Source: Mycolicibacter algericus DSM 45454
Lineage (GTDB): Bacteria > Actinomycetota > Actinomycetes > Mycobacteriales > Mycobacteriaceae
Direction of reading: 5' to 3'
Length of the DNA: 64,000 nucleotides
Assembly (NCBI RefSeq): GCF_002086455.1
Contig: NZ_MVHC01000017.1
Coordinates: 1-64,000, forward strand
In this document: piece by piece, positions 1 through 9,361 of the stretch
How positions within the stretch are numbered: the stretch's first letter is position 1
How the letters are laid out: each line of letters starts with the position of its first letter
Notes under the pieces: model-generated
Seen by the model: only the letters and a program-made list of their open reading frames with translations
Database searches by the model: none
What the model was told of the DNA's origin: nothing
Position numbers and translations under genes: made by a program

Positions 1-1
1 C

Positions 2-202
2 CACTACATCCTGCGATCCCTGATCCACTCCGGCCAACTTCAAGACCGGATCAACGCACTCTGAAACCGGAAGAGCCAGATAACCCACGGCATCCACCCG
101 GCCGGGCACCCCGACGTGATCTGGGACAAAGTGGAAATCTGGACCGACGGGGTGGCCGCCGCGCTCCGGATCGCCCGGGACGAAGGCCGGCAACAGGCCT
201 GA
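2..202 (+). pseudogene. Unassigned reading frame with an internal stop, 5' end outside the window
   Basis: One frame stays open from the window edge, meets a TGA at 62-64, and continues in the same frame to a second TGA at 200-202. The part before the first stop reads HYILRSLIHSGQLQDRINAL. The part after contains HPDVIWDKVEIWTDGVAAAL and ends RDEGRQQA. Codon use on both sides of the stop looks coding-like, with G/C at third positions. I do not recognise the family. It could be the end of one gene followed by a tiny ORF (in-frame GTG at 116-118), or a gene broken by a nonsense mutation. Nothing supports a transposase or a toxin-antitoxin call. Confidence 0.3.
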
Positions 203-223
203 TCGTCCGGCCGGTCTGCACGC

Positions 224-229
224 TAGGCT
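224..229 (+). promoter_or_regulatory. -10 element for a leaderless purN transcript
   Basis: TAGGCT fits the mycobacterial TANNNT -10 pattern and lies 7 bases before the purN GTG at 237, so transcription would start on or next to the start codon. No convincing Shine-Dalgarno sequence precedes the GTG, which agrees with a leaderless mRNA. No clear -35 is seen. Confidence 0.5.
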
Positions 230-236
230 CCTTCAC

Positions 237-863
237 GTGCAACCGATCCACGTGGCCCCGAACGTTCCGGCCCGGATGGTGGTGTTGGCGTCGGGGACCG
301 GATCGTTGCTCGAGTCGCTGCTGGCCGCGGCGGTGGGTGACTACCCCGCGCGGGTGGTGGCCGTCGGGACCGATCGGGACTGCCGCGCCGTGGAAGTCGC
401 CCGCTCGGCGGGGCTGCCGGTGTTCACCGTGCGGATGGCCGACCATCCCGACCGGGCGGCATGGGATCTGGCACTGGCGGAGGCCACCGAGGCGCACGCC
501 CCCGATCTGGTGGTCTCGGCCGGTTTCATGAAAATCCTGGGGTCACACTTCCTCACCCGGTTTCTGGGACGCACCGTCAACACGCACCCGGCGCTGCTGC
601 CCGCGTTCCCCGGTGCGCACGCCGTGCCCGATGCGCTGGCCTACGGGGTGAAGGTCACCGGTTGCACCGTGCATCTGGTGGACGCCGGCACCGACACCGG
701 TCCGGTGCTCGCCCAGGAACCGGTCGCCGTGCTCGACGGCGACGACGAAGACACCCTGCACGAACGCATCAAGACAGTGGAACGCAAGCTTCTGGTGGAC
801 GTGCTGGCCGCGCTGGCGACCGGCGGCGTGACCTGGACCGGACGAAAGGCAACCATAGGATGA
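237..863 (+). CDS. purN: Phosphoribosylglycinamide formyltransferase (GAR transformylase)
   Basis: PurN transfers the formyl group of 10-formyltetrahydrofolate to GAR, the third step of purine synthesis, in the cytoplasm. The 208-residue product has the usual length. Near the N-terminus [15 protein letters not shown] forms the phosphate-binding loop. [14 protein letters not shown] carries the catalytic His of the family, and [19 protein letters not shown] contains the conserved Asp region. The GTG at 237 is chosen because a -10 element lies 7 bases upstream. The stop overlaps the purH start (ATGA at 860-863), so the pair is translationally coupled, in the order of M. tuberculosis Rv0956-Rv0957. 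It matches the 10-formyl-THF-dependent enzyme, not the ATP-grasp PurT. Confidence 0.95.
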   Translation: MQPIHVAPNVPARMVVLASGTGSLLESLLAAAVGDYPARVVAVGTDRDCRAVEVARSAGLPVFTVRMADHPDRAAWDLALAEATEAHAPDLVVSAGFMKILGSHFLTRFLGRTVNTHPALLPAFPGAHAVPDALAYGVKVTGCTVHLVDAGTDTGPVLAQEPVAVLDGDDEDTLHERIKTVERKLLVDVLAALATGGVTWTGRKATIG

Positions 864-2425
864 CCGACGGCAAGCGACCGATTCGGCGGGCGCTGATCAG
901 CGTCTACGACAAGACCGGCCTGGTCGACCTGGCCACCGGACTGCATGCCGCCGGGGTGGACATCGTCTCCACCGGGTCCACCGCGAAGACGATCGCGGCC
1001 AAGGGTATTCCGGTCACGCCGGTGGAACAGCTCACGGGTTTCCCCGAGGTGCTCGACGGTCGGGTCAAGACGTTGCACCCGCGGGTGCACGCCGGGCTGC
1101 TGGCCGACCTGCGCAAGCCCGAGCATGCCGCGGCGCTGGGCGAACTCGACATCGCTCCCTTCGAACTGGTGGTGGTCAACCTCTACCCGTTCAGCGAGAC
1201 CGTGGATTCGGGTGCCGGAAGGGACGAGTGCGTCGAGCAGATCGACATCGGCGGGCCCTCGATGATCAGGGCGGCAGCCAAGAATCACCCCAGCGTGGCG
1301 GTGGTGGTCGACCCGCTCGGGTACGACGGTGTGCTGGCCGCGGTCAATGCCGGCGGATTCACCCTCGCCGAGCGGAAACGCTTGGCGTCGCTGGCATTTC
1401 GCCATACCGCCGAGTACGACGTGGCGGTGGCCGGTTGGATGTCGTCGACGCTCGCGCCTGAGGAGCCGCGTCAGCCGATGCCGGAGTGGTTCGGCCGCAG
1501 CTACCGTCGGGCGGCGCAGCTGCGCTACGGCGAGAACCCGCACCAGCAAGCCGCTCTCTTCTGTGACGGCAGCGCCTGGCCGGGCTTGGCCCAGGCCGAC
1601 CAGCTGCACGGAAAAGAGATGTCCTACAACAACTTCACCGACGCCGACGCTGCCTGGCGCGCTGCATTCGACCACGAAGAGACCTGCGTGGCGATCATCA
1701 AGCACGCCAACCCGTGCGGGATCGCGATCTCGTCGGTCTCGGTGGCCGAAGCCCATCGCAAGGCGCACGAGTGCGATCCGTTGAGCGCGTTCGGCGGAGT
1801 GATCGCGGCGAACACCGAGGTCAGCGTGGAGATGGCGGAGTACGTCAGCACCATCTTCACCGAGGTCATCGTCGCGCCGGCCTATGAGTCAGGCGCCGTC
1901 GAGATCCTGGCGCGCAAGAAGAACATCCGGGTGCTGCTGGCCTCCGAACCGCTGCGCGGCGGTGTCGAGTGGCGCCAGATCAGCGGCGGACTGTTGATGC
2001 AGAGCCGTGACGGCCTCGACGCGGCGGGGGACAACCCGGTGAACTGGACCCTGGCCACCGGGTCGCCGGCCGATCCGGCGACCATGGCCGATCTGGTCTT
2101 CGCCTGGCGCTCGTGTCGCTCGGTCAAATCCAACGCCATCGTGGTCGCCGCGAACGGCGCCACCGTCGGCGTCGGGATGGGCCAGGTCAACCGGGTGGAT
2201 GCGGCCCGGTTGGCCGTGGAGCGCGGCGGTGGCCGGGTGGCCGGGGCGGTGGCCGCCTCCGATGCGTTCTTCCCGTTCCCCGACGGGCTGCAGACGCTGA
2301 CCGGGGCCGGCGTGAAGGCGATTGTGCACCCGGGCGGCTCCGTTCGTGACGACGAGGTGACCGCGGCGGCCGCCGAGGCCGGAATCACGCTGTATCTGAC
2401 CGGGGCGCGGCACTTCGCGCACTAG
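860..2425 (+). CDS. purH: Bifunctional AICAR formyltransferase / IMP cyclohydrolase
   Basis: PurH catalyses the last two steps of IMP synthesis. The 521-residue protein begins at the ATG overlapping the purN stop; longer in-frame extensions lie inside purN and are rejected. Residues about 10-150 form the MGS-like IMP cyclohydrolase domain ([32 protein letters not shown]). The rest is the AICAR transformylase domain, with [13 protein letters not shown], the catalytic Lys-His in KHANPCGIA, and [13 protein letters not shown]. The C-terminus ends GARHFAH, typical of the family. It forms an operon with purN and no domain is truncated. Confidence 0.97.
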   Translation: MTDGKRPIRRALISVYDKTGLVDLATGLHAAGVDIVSTGSTAKTIAAKGIPVTPVEQLTGFPEVLDGRVKTLHPRVHAGLLADLRKPEHAAALGELDIAPFELVVVNLYPFSETVDSGAGRDECVEQIDIGGPSMIRAAAKNHPSVAVVVDPLGYDGVLAAVNAGGFTLAERKRLASLAFRHTAEYDVAVAGWMSSTLAPEEPRQPMPEWFGRSYRRAAQLRYGENPHQQAALFCDGSAWPGLAQADQLHGKEMSYNNFTDADAAWRAAFDHEETCVAIIKHANPCGIAISSVSVAEAHRKAHECDPLSAFGGVIAANTEVSVEMAEYVSTIFTEVIVAPAYESGAVEILARKKNIRVLLASEPLRGGVEWRQISGGLLMQSRDGLDAAGDNPVNWTLATGSPADPATMADLVFAWRSCRSVKSNAIVVAANGATVGVGMGQVNRVDAARLAVERGGGRVAGAVAASDAFFPFPDGLQTLTGAGVKAIVHPGGSVRDDEVTAAAAEAGITLYLTGARHFAH

Positions 2426-2488
2426 CCGAATGGCCTGGGGCCCGGCCCTCGACAAACTCTTGACAAAAAGATTGTAGGCGCTCACTAT

Positions 2489-2508
2489 CTAACTCAACCC
2501 CGAGTTAG
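2489..2508. promoter_or_regulatory. Perfect inverted repeat, candidate TetR operator
   Basis: CTAACTC and GAGTTAG are perfect 7-bp arms around a 6-bp spacer (AACCCC), ending at the ribosome-binding region of the amidohydrolase gene at 2517. A TTGACA hexamer lies upstream at 2460-2465. The next gene but one encodes a TetR-family regulator in the same operon, so autoregulation through this site is a reasonable inference. An mRNA hairpin that hides the ribosome-binding site is the alternative. Confidence 0.45.
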
Positions 2509-2516
2509 GAGACGTC

Positions 2517-4292
2517 GTGGCCTACGACCTCATCATCCGCAACGGCCTGTGGTTCGACGGCCTGGGCAACGTCCCGCAGGTCCGCACGCTGGGAATCCGC
2601 GACGGCGTCGTCGCCGACATCGTGGCCGGCGACCTGGATGATGCGGGCTGCCCAGAGGTGATCGACGCGGCCGGCAAGTGGGTGGTCCCCGGGTTCATCG
2701 ACGTGCACACCCACTACGACGCCGAGGTCCTGCTGGACCCGGGACTGCGCGAATCCGTGCGCCACGGCGTCACCACGGTGCTGCTGGGCAACTGCTCGCT
2801 GTCAACGGTCTACGCCGACGCCGAGGACGCCGCCGACCTGTTCAGCCGGGTGGAGGCGGTGCCGCGCAAATTCGTGTTGGATGCGCTGCAGGCCCGCAAG
2901 ACCTGGTCGACACCGGCGGAGTACGTGCAAGCCCTCGACGAGTTGCCGCTCGGACCCAATATCGGCTCCATGCTCGGCCATTCGGACCTGCGGACCGCGG
3001 TGCTCGGCTTGGATCGCGCCACCACCGAGGGTGTGGTGCCGACCGATGCCGAATTGGAGAAGATGGCCGCGCTGCTCGACGACGGACTGGCAGCCGGACT
3101 GTTGGGCATGTCCGGGATGGACGCGCCAATCGACAAACTCGACGGCGACCGGTTCCGGTCGCGGGCGCTGCCGTCGACGTTCGCCACCTGGCGGGAGCGC
3201 CGGCGGCTGATCAAGGTGCTGCGCAACCGCGGCCGGATGCTGCAGAGCGCCCCCAACGTCAAGAAGCCGCTGACGGCGCTGAACTTCTTCTTGACCAGCA
3301 GCGGGATGTTCGGCCGTCGGCGCGGCGTGCGGATGAGTCTGCTGGTCTCCGCCGACGCCAAGTCATCGCCCGGCGCGGTGCGGGTCATGGGTCCGGGCAC
3401 CCGGCTGCTCAACGCCGTGCTCGGCGCTAACGTGCGCTTCCAGCATCTTCCGGTGCCGTTCGAATTGTATTCCGACGGAATCGATCTTCCGGTCTTCGAG
3501 GAGTTCGGCGCCGGCACCGCCGCGCTGCACCTGCGAGACCAGTTGGAGCGCAACGCGTTGCTGGCCGACACCGAGTACCGTCGCCGCTTCCGCAAATCCT
3601 TCGACCGCAAGAAACTGGGCCCGTCGTTGTGGCACCGCGACTTCCACGACGCGACGATCGTCGAATGCCCGGATGCGAGCCTGATCGGCAAGAGCTTCGG
3701 CCAGATCGCCGACGAACGAAAACTGCACCCGCTCGATGCGTTCCTCGACGTCCTGGTGGAAAACGGTGAGCGCAACGTGCGCTGGACCACCATCGTGGCC
3801 AACCACCGCCCCAAGTACCTCGACATGCTGGCAGGAGAACCGGCCATCCACATGGGGTTCTCCGACGCCGGTGCGCACCTGCGCAACATGGCCTTCTACA
3901 ACTTCTCGCTGCGACTGCTCAAGCGAGTCCGCGACGCGCAGGCGGCCGGCCGGCCGTTCCTGAGCACCGAGCGCGCGGTGTACCGGCTGACCGCCGAGGT
4001 CGCCGACTGGTTCGGATTCGACGCCGGCACACTGCGTAAGAGCGACCGCGCGGACTTCGTGGTGATCGACCCGGCCGGTCTGACCGACGCCGTCGACGGC
4101 TACCACGAGGAGCAGGTGCCGTTCTACGGCGACCTGAGCCGGATGGTTAACCGCAACGACGACGCCGTGGTGGCGACCGGCGTGGGCGGCACCGTGGTGT
4201 TCCGCAACGGCCAGTTCTGCGACGGCTACGGCACGACGGCGAAGTCCGGCCGCTTCCTGCGTGCCGGATCCCGTGCGCTGCAACCGGTCTAA
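2517..4292 (+). CDS. Amidohydrolase family protein (N-acyl-D-amino-acid deacylase type)
   Basis: The 591-residue product belongs to the metal-dependent amidohydrolase superfamily. The N-terminus builds the small beta-sandwich (IRNGLWFDGLGNVPQ), followed by the metal site VVPGFIDVHTHYDAEVLLDP. Downstream are HGVTTVLLGNCSLS, typical of D-aminoacylase-like members, and GFSDAGAHLRNMAFY, which carries the Asp of the active site. The C-terminus closes the composite domain with RADFVVIDPAGL. The substrate cannot be read from sequence; N-acyl-D-amino acids or related amides are possible. A GTG start follows a GGAG at short spacing. A TetR regulator begins 3 bases after its stop, suggesting a self-regulated two-gene operon. 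Confidence 0.8.
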   Translation: MAYDLIIRNGLWFDGLGNVPQVRTLGIRDGVVADIVAGDLDDAGCPEVIDAAGKWVVPGFIDVHTHYDAEVLLDPGLRESVRHGVTTVLLGNCSLSTVYADAEDAADLFSRVEAVPRKFVLDALQARKTWSTPAEYVQALDELPLGPNIGSMLGHSDLRTAVLGLDRATTEGVVPTDAELEKMAALLDDGLAAGLLGMSGMDAPIDKLDGDRFRSRALPSTFATWRERRRLIKVLRNRGRMLQSAPNVKKPLTALNFFLTSSGMFGRRRGVRMSLLVSADAKSSPGAVRVMGPGTRLLNAVLGANVRFQHLPVPFELYSDGIDLPVFEEFGAGTAALHLRDQLERNALLADTEYRRRFRKSFDRKKLGPSLWHRDFHDATIVECPDASLIGKSFGQIADERKLHPLDAFLDVLVENGERNVRWTTIVANHRPKYLDMLAGEPAIHMGFSDAGAHLRNMAFYNFSLRLLKRVRDAQAAGRPFLSTERAVYRLTAEVADWFGFDAGTLRKSDRADFVVIDPAGLTDAVDGYHEEQVPFYGDLSRMVNRNDDAVVATGVGGTVVFRNGQFCDGYGTTAKSGRFLRAGSRALQPV

Positions 4293-4295
4293 GCC

Positions 4296-4883
4296 ATGGC
4301 TCGCACCCAGCGGGAACGCCGCGAGGCCACCGTCGCGGGATTGCTCGACGCCAGCATCGCCACCATCGCCGAGGTCGGCTACGCGCGGGCGTCGGCCAAG
4401 GTGATCGCCGCGCGCGCCGGGGTCTCCGACGGGGCGTTGTTCCGTCATTTCGGCACCATGGGCGACTTCATGGCCGCCACCGCGCAGGAGGTGCTGCGCC
4501 GTCAGCTGGAGCAGTTCGACAAGCAGGTCGCCGAGATCCCCGCCGAGGTGCCGGTGCTGGAGGCGGTGTTGACGGTGCTGCGCGACCTGACCGCCAACTC
4601 CACCAATTCGGTGGTCTACGAGCTGCTGATCGCCGCGCGCACCGACGAGAAGCTACGAGCCACTCTGCAGGATGTGCTCGCCGAATACAGTGCCAAGATC
4701 GGCGAAGCCGCCCGGGTGCTGCCGGGCGCCGATGCGTTTCCGCCCGAACTCTTTCCGAACCTGGTGGCGCTGTTGACCAACACCTTCGACGGTGCGGCAA
4801 TCGTGCGGGCCGTGCTGCCGCAGCCCGAGATCGAGGCGAACCGGATTCCGCTGCTGTTGGCGCTACTGGAGGGCCGTATCTGA
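4296..4883 (+). CDS. TetR/AcrR family transcriptional regulator
   Basis: A 195-residue protein with an N-terminal TetR helix-turn-helix at about residues 10-55, including VGYARASAKVIAARAGVSDG and ALFRHFGTMGDFM. The C-terminal ligand domain is variable, as usual. It starts 3 bases after the amidohydrolase stop, so it is probably co-transcribed and may repress the operon through the inverted repeat at 2489-2508. Its last 21 bases overlap the end of the convergent lipase gene. The ligand is unknown. Confidence 0.88.
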   Translation: MARTQRERREATVAGLLDASIATIAEVGYARASAKVIAARAGVSDGALFRHFGTMGDFMAATAQEVLRRQLEQFDKQVAEIPAEVPVLEAVLTVLRDLTANSTNSVVYELLIAARTDEKLRATLQDVLAEYSAKIGEAARVLPGADAFPPELFPNLVALLTNTFDGAAIVRAVLPQPEIEANRIPLLLALLEGRI

Positions 4884-5900
4884 GCGCGTCGAGTCGGCAC
4901 GCGCGGATGCTGCAGGCGTCACGTAATCGACGAAGTCCGCGATCTCGGCGACCGCACGGCGAGCGTCCGGGTTGAAGTCGAAGGTCAGCTGGAACATGTG
5001 CAGCGCGCGGTCCCAGACCTGTACCCAGTTCGGCACCCCGGCGGCGGTGAGCTTGTCGGCCAGCACGAAGGTGTCGTTGCGCAGCATCTCGTTGTTGGCG
5101 ACCTGCAGCAGGAATGGGCCCAGCCCGCGCAGCTCCGCTTCCGGCGGCATCACCGGCAGCTCGCGGGTGCCGTTCACGGTGGCGAAGACCCGGTAGATGA
5201 ACATGAACGCCATGAACGGGAAGAACGGATCGCGGTGGGAGCGCGCGGCCTGTCGTTTGATCTCCATGTCCGACGACGTCAGCGCCGACATCAACACCTG
5301 ACCGGCGGGTGCCGGCAGCCCCGCGTCGCGCGCCGTCAGCGCAGTGTTCACCGCCATCAGCCCGCCGGCCGAATCCCCCGCCACCACGATGCGGTCCGCG
5401 GTGAATCCGGCGTCGAGCACATGCCGGTAGGCGCACAGGCCGTCGGCGATGGCCTCGTCCACACCGGCCAGCGGCGCCAAGCGGTAGCCGACATTGAAAA
5501 CCTTCGCGCCGGTGGCCTCCGACAGCTTGCTGGCAAAGCGGCGGTGCGAATTGAGGCCCAGCGTCACCAGTGCCGAACCGTGGAAGTAGACGATCACCCG
5601 GTCGGAGTCGCGCGCGCTCGGTGCCACCACCCACTCCGCCGGGCAGTCGGTCAGGCGCTCCGGTGTCACCTCGGTGCCCGGCAGCGCCCGGATGTAACGC
5701 ATCGGTTGGTCGATGAGGTCCAGGCGGGCCCGCTGCAGTCCGGCGGGCCAGATCCGATTGATGATCATGCCGATGACCGTCAGCACGGCGATCGAGGTGC
5801 GCAGGAAGATCGCGGCGCCTACGGCCAGCAGGCGCGCCTGCCAGGAGGCCGGACCGAAGTAGGTCTGAGCCGGTCGATCCCGCCATTCCAGTGAGTTCAC
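4863..5900 (-). CDS. Alpha/beta-hydrolase, HSL-like lipase/esterase
   Basis: A 345-residue hydrolase of the hormone-sensitive-lipase group. The nucleophile elbow is GDSAGG. The oxyanion motif, normally HGGG, reads HGSA in VIVYFHGSALVTLG, a notable variant. A late His is in VWDRALHMFQ. A hydrophobic segment near residues 25-45 (LLAVGAAIFLRTSIAVLTVIG) suggests membrane association. The reading frame runs further upstream over the ATPase gene, but GTG at 5898-5900 is chosen because TACCCT sits 7 bases ahead of it, a leaderless arrangement. The substrate is probably an acyl ester; which one cannot be told. Confidence 0.82.
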   Translation of the reverse strand: MNSLEWRDRPAQTYFGPASWQARLLAVGAAIFLRTSIAVLTVIGMIINRIWPAGLQRARLDLIDQPMRYIRALPGTEVTPERLTDCPAEWVVAPSARDSDRVIVYFHGSALVTLGLNSHRRFASKLSEATGAKVFNVGYRLAPLAGVDEAIADGLCAYRHVLDAGFTADRIVVAGDSAGGLMAVNTALTARDAGLPAPAGQVLMSALTSSDMEIKRQAARSHRDPFFPFMAFMFIYRVFATVNGTRELPVMPPEAELRGLGPFLLQVANNEMLRNDTFVLADKLTAAGVPNWVQVWDRALHMFQLTFDFNPDARRAVAEIADFVDYVTPAASARADSTRSDTALQ

Positions 5901-5907
5901 GGTACCC

Positions 5908-5913
5908 AGGGTA
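5908..5913 (-). promoter_or_regulatory. -10 element for the lipase gene
   Basis: On the reverse strand TACCCT (TANNNT pattern) lies exactly 7 bases before the GTG at 5900, predicting a leaderless transcript. Confidence 0.4.
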
Positions 5914-5970
5914 TCGGGTATTTGGGGGCGCGATGACGTGGGACGCCGTGACGGACCCCCGCACCCGTCG

Positions 5971-5976
5971 TAGCGT
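5971..5976 (+). promoter_or_regulatory. -10 element for the AAA+ ATPase gene
   Basis: TAGCGT lies 6 bases before the GTG at 5983, again a leaderless arrangement. It favours GTG 5983 over the GTG one codon upstream at 5980. Confidence 0.4.
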
Positions 5977-5982
5977 GGAGTG

Positions 5983-7380
5983 GTGACCGCGCTGACTACC
6001 CCGCACGATCTGCCCACCACTCTCGGCGAACTACGTGCCGCCGGCCACCGCGAAAGGGGGGTCAAGCAGGAGATCGCCGAGAACCTGCTGGCCCGCCTCG
6101 CCGACGGTGACGATGCCGCGACCGTCTGGCCGGGCATCTTCGGCTTCGAGGACACCGTGCTGCCGCAACTGGAGCGGGCGCTGATCGCCGGCCACGACAT
6201 CGTGCTGCTCGGTGAACGCGGCCAGGGCAAGACCCGGCTGCTGCGGGCGCTGACCGGCTTGCTCGACGAATGGACGCCGGTGATCGCGGGTGCCGAACTC
6301 GGTGAGCACCCGTACTCGCCGATCACCCCCGAGTCGATCCGCCGAGCCGCCGAGCTCGGCGACGCCCTGCCGGTGGCCTGGCGGCACCGCAGCGAGCGCT
6401 ACACCGAGAAGCTGGCCACCCCGGACACCAGCGTGGCCGACCTGGTCGGCGACATCGACCCCATCAAGGTCGCGGAGGGGCGCAGCCTGGGTGATCCCGA
6501 GACGATCGCCTACGGGCTGATCCCCCGCGCGCACCGCGGCGTCGTCGCCGTCAACGAACTGCCCGACCTCGCCGAGCGGATCCAGGTGGCGATGCTCAAC
6601 GTGATGGAGGAACGCGACATCCAGGTGCGCGGCTATACCCTGCGGTTGCCGCTGGACGTGCTGGTGGTGGCCAGCGCCAACCCGGAGGACTACACCAACC
6701 GGGGTCGCATCATCACCCCGCTCAAGGACCGCTTCGGCGCCGAGATCCGCACCCACTACCCCCTGGAACTCGACGCGGAGGTCGGGGTGATCGCCCAGGA
6801 GGCCCACTTGAGTGCGCAGGTGCCCGACTACCTGCTGGCGGTGCTGGCCCGGTTCGCCCGCTACCTGCGCGAGTCCCGCTCGGTGGATCAGCGGTCGGGG
6901 GTCTCGGCGCGGTTCGCGATCGCGGCGGCCGAGACCGTGGCCGCCTCGGCCCGACACCGAGGTGCGGTGCTGGGTGAGACCGATCCGGTGGCCCGGGTGG
7001 TCGATCTGGGCACCATCGTCGACGTGCTGCGCGGCAAGCTGGAATTCGAATCCGGTGAAGAGGGCCGCGAGCAGGCGGTGCTGGAACACCTGTTGCGCCG
7101 GGCCACCGCCGACACCGCGTCGCGTGCACTGGGCGGCATCGACGTCGGGCCGTTGGTGGCTGCGGTCGAGGACGCTGCGGTGACGACGGGGGAGCGGGTC
7201 TCGGCCAAGGCGGTGCTCGCGGCGCTACCGGATCTGCCGGTGATCGAGGCCATCGCGCAGCGGCTGGGTGCGGAGTCCGACGGCGAACGTGCCGCGGCGC
7301 TCGAATTGGCCTTGGAGGCGCTGTATCTGGCCAAGCGCATCGACAAGACCTCCGATGAGGGCGAAACCGTCTATGGCTAA
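5983..7380 (+). CDS. MoxR/BchI-like AAA+ ATPase (annotated as magnesium chelatase in relatives)
   Basis: A 465-residue AAA+ ATPase. Walker A is GERGQGKTRLL, preceded by a helix with HDIVLL. The Walker B region is HRGVVAVNELPDL, and sensor 1 lies in LDVLVVASANPEDY. It resembles the I subunit of magnesium chelatase and the MoxR group. Since the neighbouring gene encodes a VWA protein and no porphyrin-chelating H subunit is present, the pair is better read as a MoxR-VWA chaperone-like module than as a chlorophyll enzyme. It overlaps the VWA gene by 8 bases, and the order matches Rv0958-Rv0959. The target is unknown. Confidence 0.85.
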   Translation: MTALTTPHDLPTTLGELRAAGHRERGVKQEIAENLLARLADGDDAATVWPGIFGFEDTVLPQLERALIAGHDIVLLGERGQGKTRLLRALTGLLDEWTPVIAGAELGEHPYSPITPESIRRAAELGDALPVAWRHRSERYTEKLATPDTSVADLVGDIDPIKVAEGRSLGDPETIAYGLIPRAHRGVVAVNELPDLAERIQVAMLNVMEERDIQVRGYTLRLPLDVLVVASANPEDYTNRGRIITPLKDRFGAEIRTHYPLELDAEVGVIAQEAHLSAQVPDYLLAVLARFARYLRESRSVDQRSGVSARFAIAAAETVAASARHRGAVLGETDPVARVVDLGTIVDVLRGKLEFESGEEGREQAVLEHLLRRATADTASRALGGIDVGPLVAAVEDAAVTTGERVSAKAVLAALPDLPVIEAIAQRLGAESDGERAAALELALEALYLAKRIDKTSDEGETVYG

Positions 7381-9361
7381 AGGCCACTCCTCCCGAGCGT
7401 CGCGGTATTCGGCCTACACCGGTGGGCCGGATCCGTTGGCGCCGCCGGTCGACCTGGCTGAGGCGCTGGAGGAGATCGGCCGCGACGTGATGGAGGGCAC
7501 GTCGCCACGGCGAGCTCTGCAGGAGCTGCTGCGGCGGGGCACCGAAACGATGACCGGTGCCGACCGGCTGGCCGCCGAGGCGCAGCGGCGCCGCCGGGAA
7601 CTGTTGCGGCGCAACAATCTCGACGGAACCCTGGCCGACATCAAGAAGCTGCTCGACGAGGCGGTGCTGGCCGAACGCAAAGAGCTGGCCCGCGCACTCG
7701 ATGACGACGCCCGGTTCGCCGAGATGCAGATCGAGGCGTTGTCGCCGTCACCGGCCAAGGCGGTGCAGGAGCTGTCCGACTACAACTGGCGCAGCAGCGA
7801 GGCCCGGGAGTCCTACGAGAAGATCCGGGATCTGCTCGGTCGCGAGATGCTCGACCAACGTTTCGCCGGCATGAAGCAGGCCCTGGAGGGCGCCACCGAC
7901 GAAGACCGGCAACGGGTCACCGACATGCTCGACGACCTCAACGACCTGCTCGACAAGCACGCCCGCGGCGAGGACACCGCCCAGGACTTCCAGCAGTTCA
8001 TGGAGAAGCACGGTGAGTTCTTCGGCGAGAACCCACAAAACGTCGAGGAGTTGCTCGACTCGCTGGCCCAGCGGGCCGCCGCCGCGCAGCGCTTTCGCAA
8101 CAGCTTGAGCGCCGAGCAGCGCGCCGAACTGGATTCGTTGGCGGAGCAGGCATTCGGCTCGCCGGCGTTGCAGCAGGCACTGGGCCGCCTGGATTCCCAC
8201 CTACAGGCGGCCCGGCCGGGCGAGGACTGGACCGGCTCGTCGGAGTTCTCCGGCAACGACCCGCTCGGGATGGGGGAGGGCGCCCAGGCGTTGAGCGACA
8301 TCGCCGAACTCGAGCAGTTGGCCGAGCAACTGTCGCAGGCCTATCCGGGCGCGAGCATGGACGACGTCGACCTCGAGGCGCTGGCCCGCCAGCTCGGCGA
8401 CCGGGCCGCTGTCGATGCGCGGACGCTGGCCGAGCTGGAACGCGCACTGCTCAACCAGGGGTTCCTGGATCGCAGTTCCGACGGGCAGTGGCGGCTGTCG
8501 CCCAAGGCGATGCGTCGGCTCGGCGAAACGGCGCTGCGCGATGTGGCGCGCCAACTCTCGGGGCGTCGCGGCGAACGCGACCATCGCCGGGCCGGGGCGG
8601 CCGGTGAGCTGACCGGGGCGACGAGGCCCTGGCAGTTCGGTGACACCGAGCCCTGGAACGTCACCCGCACCCTGACCAACGCGGTGCTGCGCGGAGTCGC
8701 CGAACCCGGCGGGCCCGCCGCCACCGGTCGGCTGTCGATCAGCGTCGACGACGTCGAGGTGTCCGAGACCGAGACGCGCACCCAGTCGGCCGTCGCGCTG
8801 CTGGTGGACACCTCGTTCTCGATGGTGATGGACAACCGCTGGCTGCCGATGAAGCGCACCGCGCTGGCGCTGCACCATCTGGTGAGCACCCGGTTTCGTT
8901 CGGATGCGTTGCAGATCATCGCATTCGGGCGCTACGCGCGGACCGTGACCGCCGCCGAGCTGACCGGCCTGGAGGGCGTCTACGAGCAGGGCACCAACCT
9001 GCATCATGCGCTGGCGCTGGCCGGCCGGCACCTGCGTCGGCACCCCAACGCCCAGCCGGTGGTGCTGGTGGTCACCGACGGGGAGCCGACCGCGCACCTG
9101 GAGGATTACCGCGGCGACGGTGCCTCGGTGTTCTTTGACTACCCGCCGCACCCGCGGACCATCGCCCACACCGTCAAGGGCTTCGACGACGTCGCCCGGC
9201 TCGGTGCCCAGGTGACGATCTTCCGGCTCGGCGACGACCCCGGTCTGGCCCGGTTCATCGACCAGGTGGCGCGACGGGTTCAGGGCCGGGTCGTGGTGCC
9301 CGAACTCGACGGGCTGGGCGCGGCGGTGGTGGGCGACTACCTACGGTCACGTCGCCGCTGA
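7373..9361 (+). CDS. VWA domain protein, partner of the MoxR-like ATPase
   Basis: A 662-residue protein beginning inside the end of the ATPase gene. The first two thirds are rich in charged helices (for example RQRVTDMLDDLNDLLDKHA) and probably form a coiled, interaction-prone region. The C-terminal third is a von Willebrand factor A domain with the MIDAS motif DTSFS in VALLVDTSFSMVMDN and a later Asp in VLVVTDGEPTAH. In MoxR-VWA systems the ATPase remodels proteins presented by the VWA partner; that role is inferred here. There is no signal peptide or transmembrane segment, so it is cytoplasmic. The stop abuts the stop of the convergent PPE gene with no gap. Confidence 0.85.
   Translation: MAKGHSSRASRYSAYTGGPDPLAPPVDLAEALEEIGRDVMEGTSPRRALQELLRRGTETMTGADRLAAEAQRRRRELLRRNNLDGTLADIKKLLDEAVLAERKELARALDDDARFAEMQIEALSPSPAKAVQELSDYNWRSSEARESYEKIRDLLGREMLDQRFAGMKQALEGATDEDRQRVTDMLDDLNDLLDKHARGEDTAQDFQQFMEKHGEFFGENPQNVEELLDSLAQRAAAAQRFRNSLSAEQRAELDSLAEQAFGSPALQQALGRLDSHLQAARPGEDWTGSSEFSGNDPLGMGEGAQALSDIAELEQLAEQLSQAYPGASMDDVDLEALARQLGDRAAVDARTLAELERALLNQGFLDRSSDGQWRLSPKAMRRLGETALRDVARQLSGRRGERDHRRAGAAGELTGATRPWQFGDTEPWNVTRTLTNAVLRGVAEPGGPAATGRLSISVDDVEVSETETRTQSAVALLVDTSFSMVMDNRWLPMKRTALALHHLVSTRFRSDALQIIAFGRYARTVTAAELTGLEGVYEQGTNLHHALALAGRHLRRHPNAQPVVLVVTDGEPTAHLEDYRGDGASVFFDYPPHPRTIAHTVKGFDDVARLGAQVTIFRLGDDPGLARFIDQVARRVQGRVVVPELDGLGAAVVGDYLRSRRR

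Noticed and set aside
461..859. Long N-terminal extension of purH
   Set aside because: It lies inside purN in another frame and does not look like purine-enzyme sequence; the ATGA junction at 860 gives the standard PurH length.
641..1768. Reverse-strand ORF opposite purN/purH (375 codons)
   Set aside because: Composition is that of a high-GC shadow frame (Arg/His/Gly-rich) with no motif; the + strand genes are certain.
5983..7380. Magnesium chelatase of chlorophyll or cobalamin synthesis
   Set aside because: No H subunit or tetrapyrrole pathway nearby; the VWA partner indicates a MoxR-type system.
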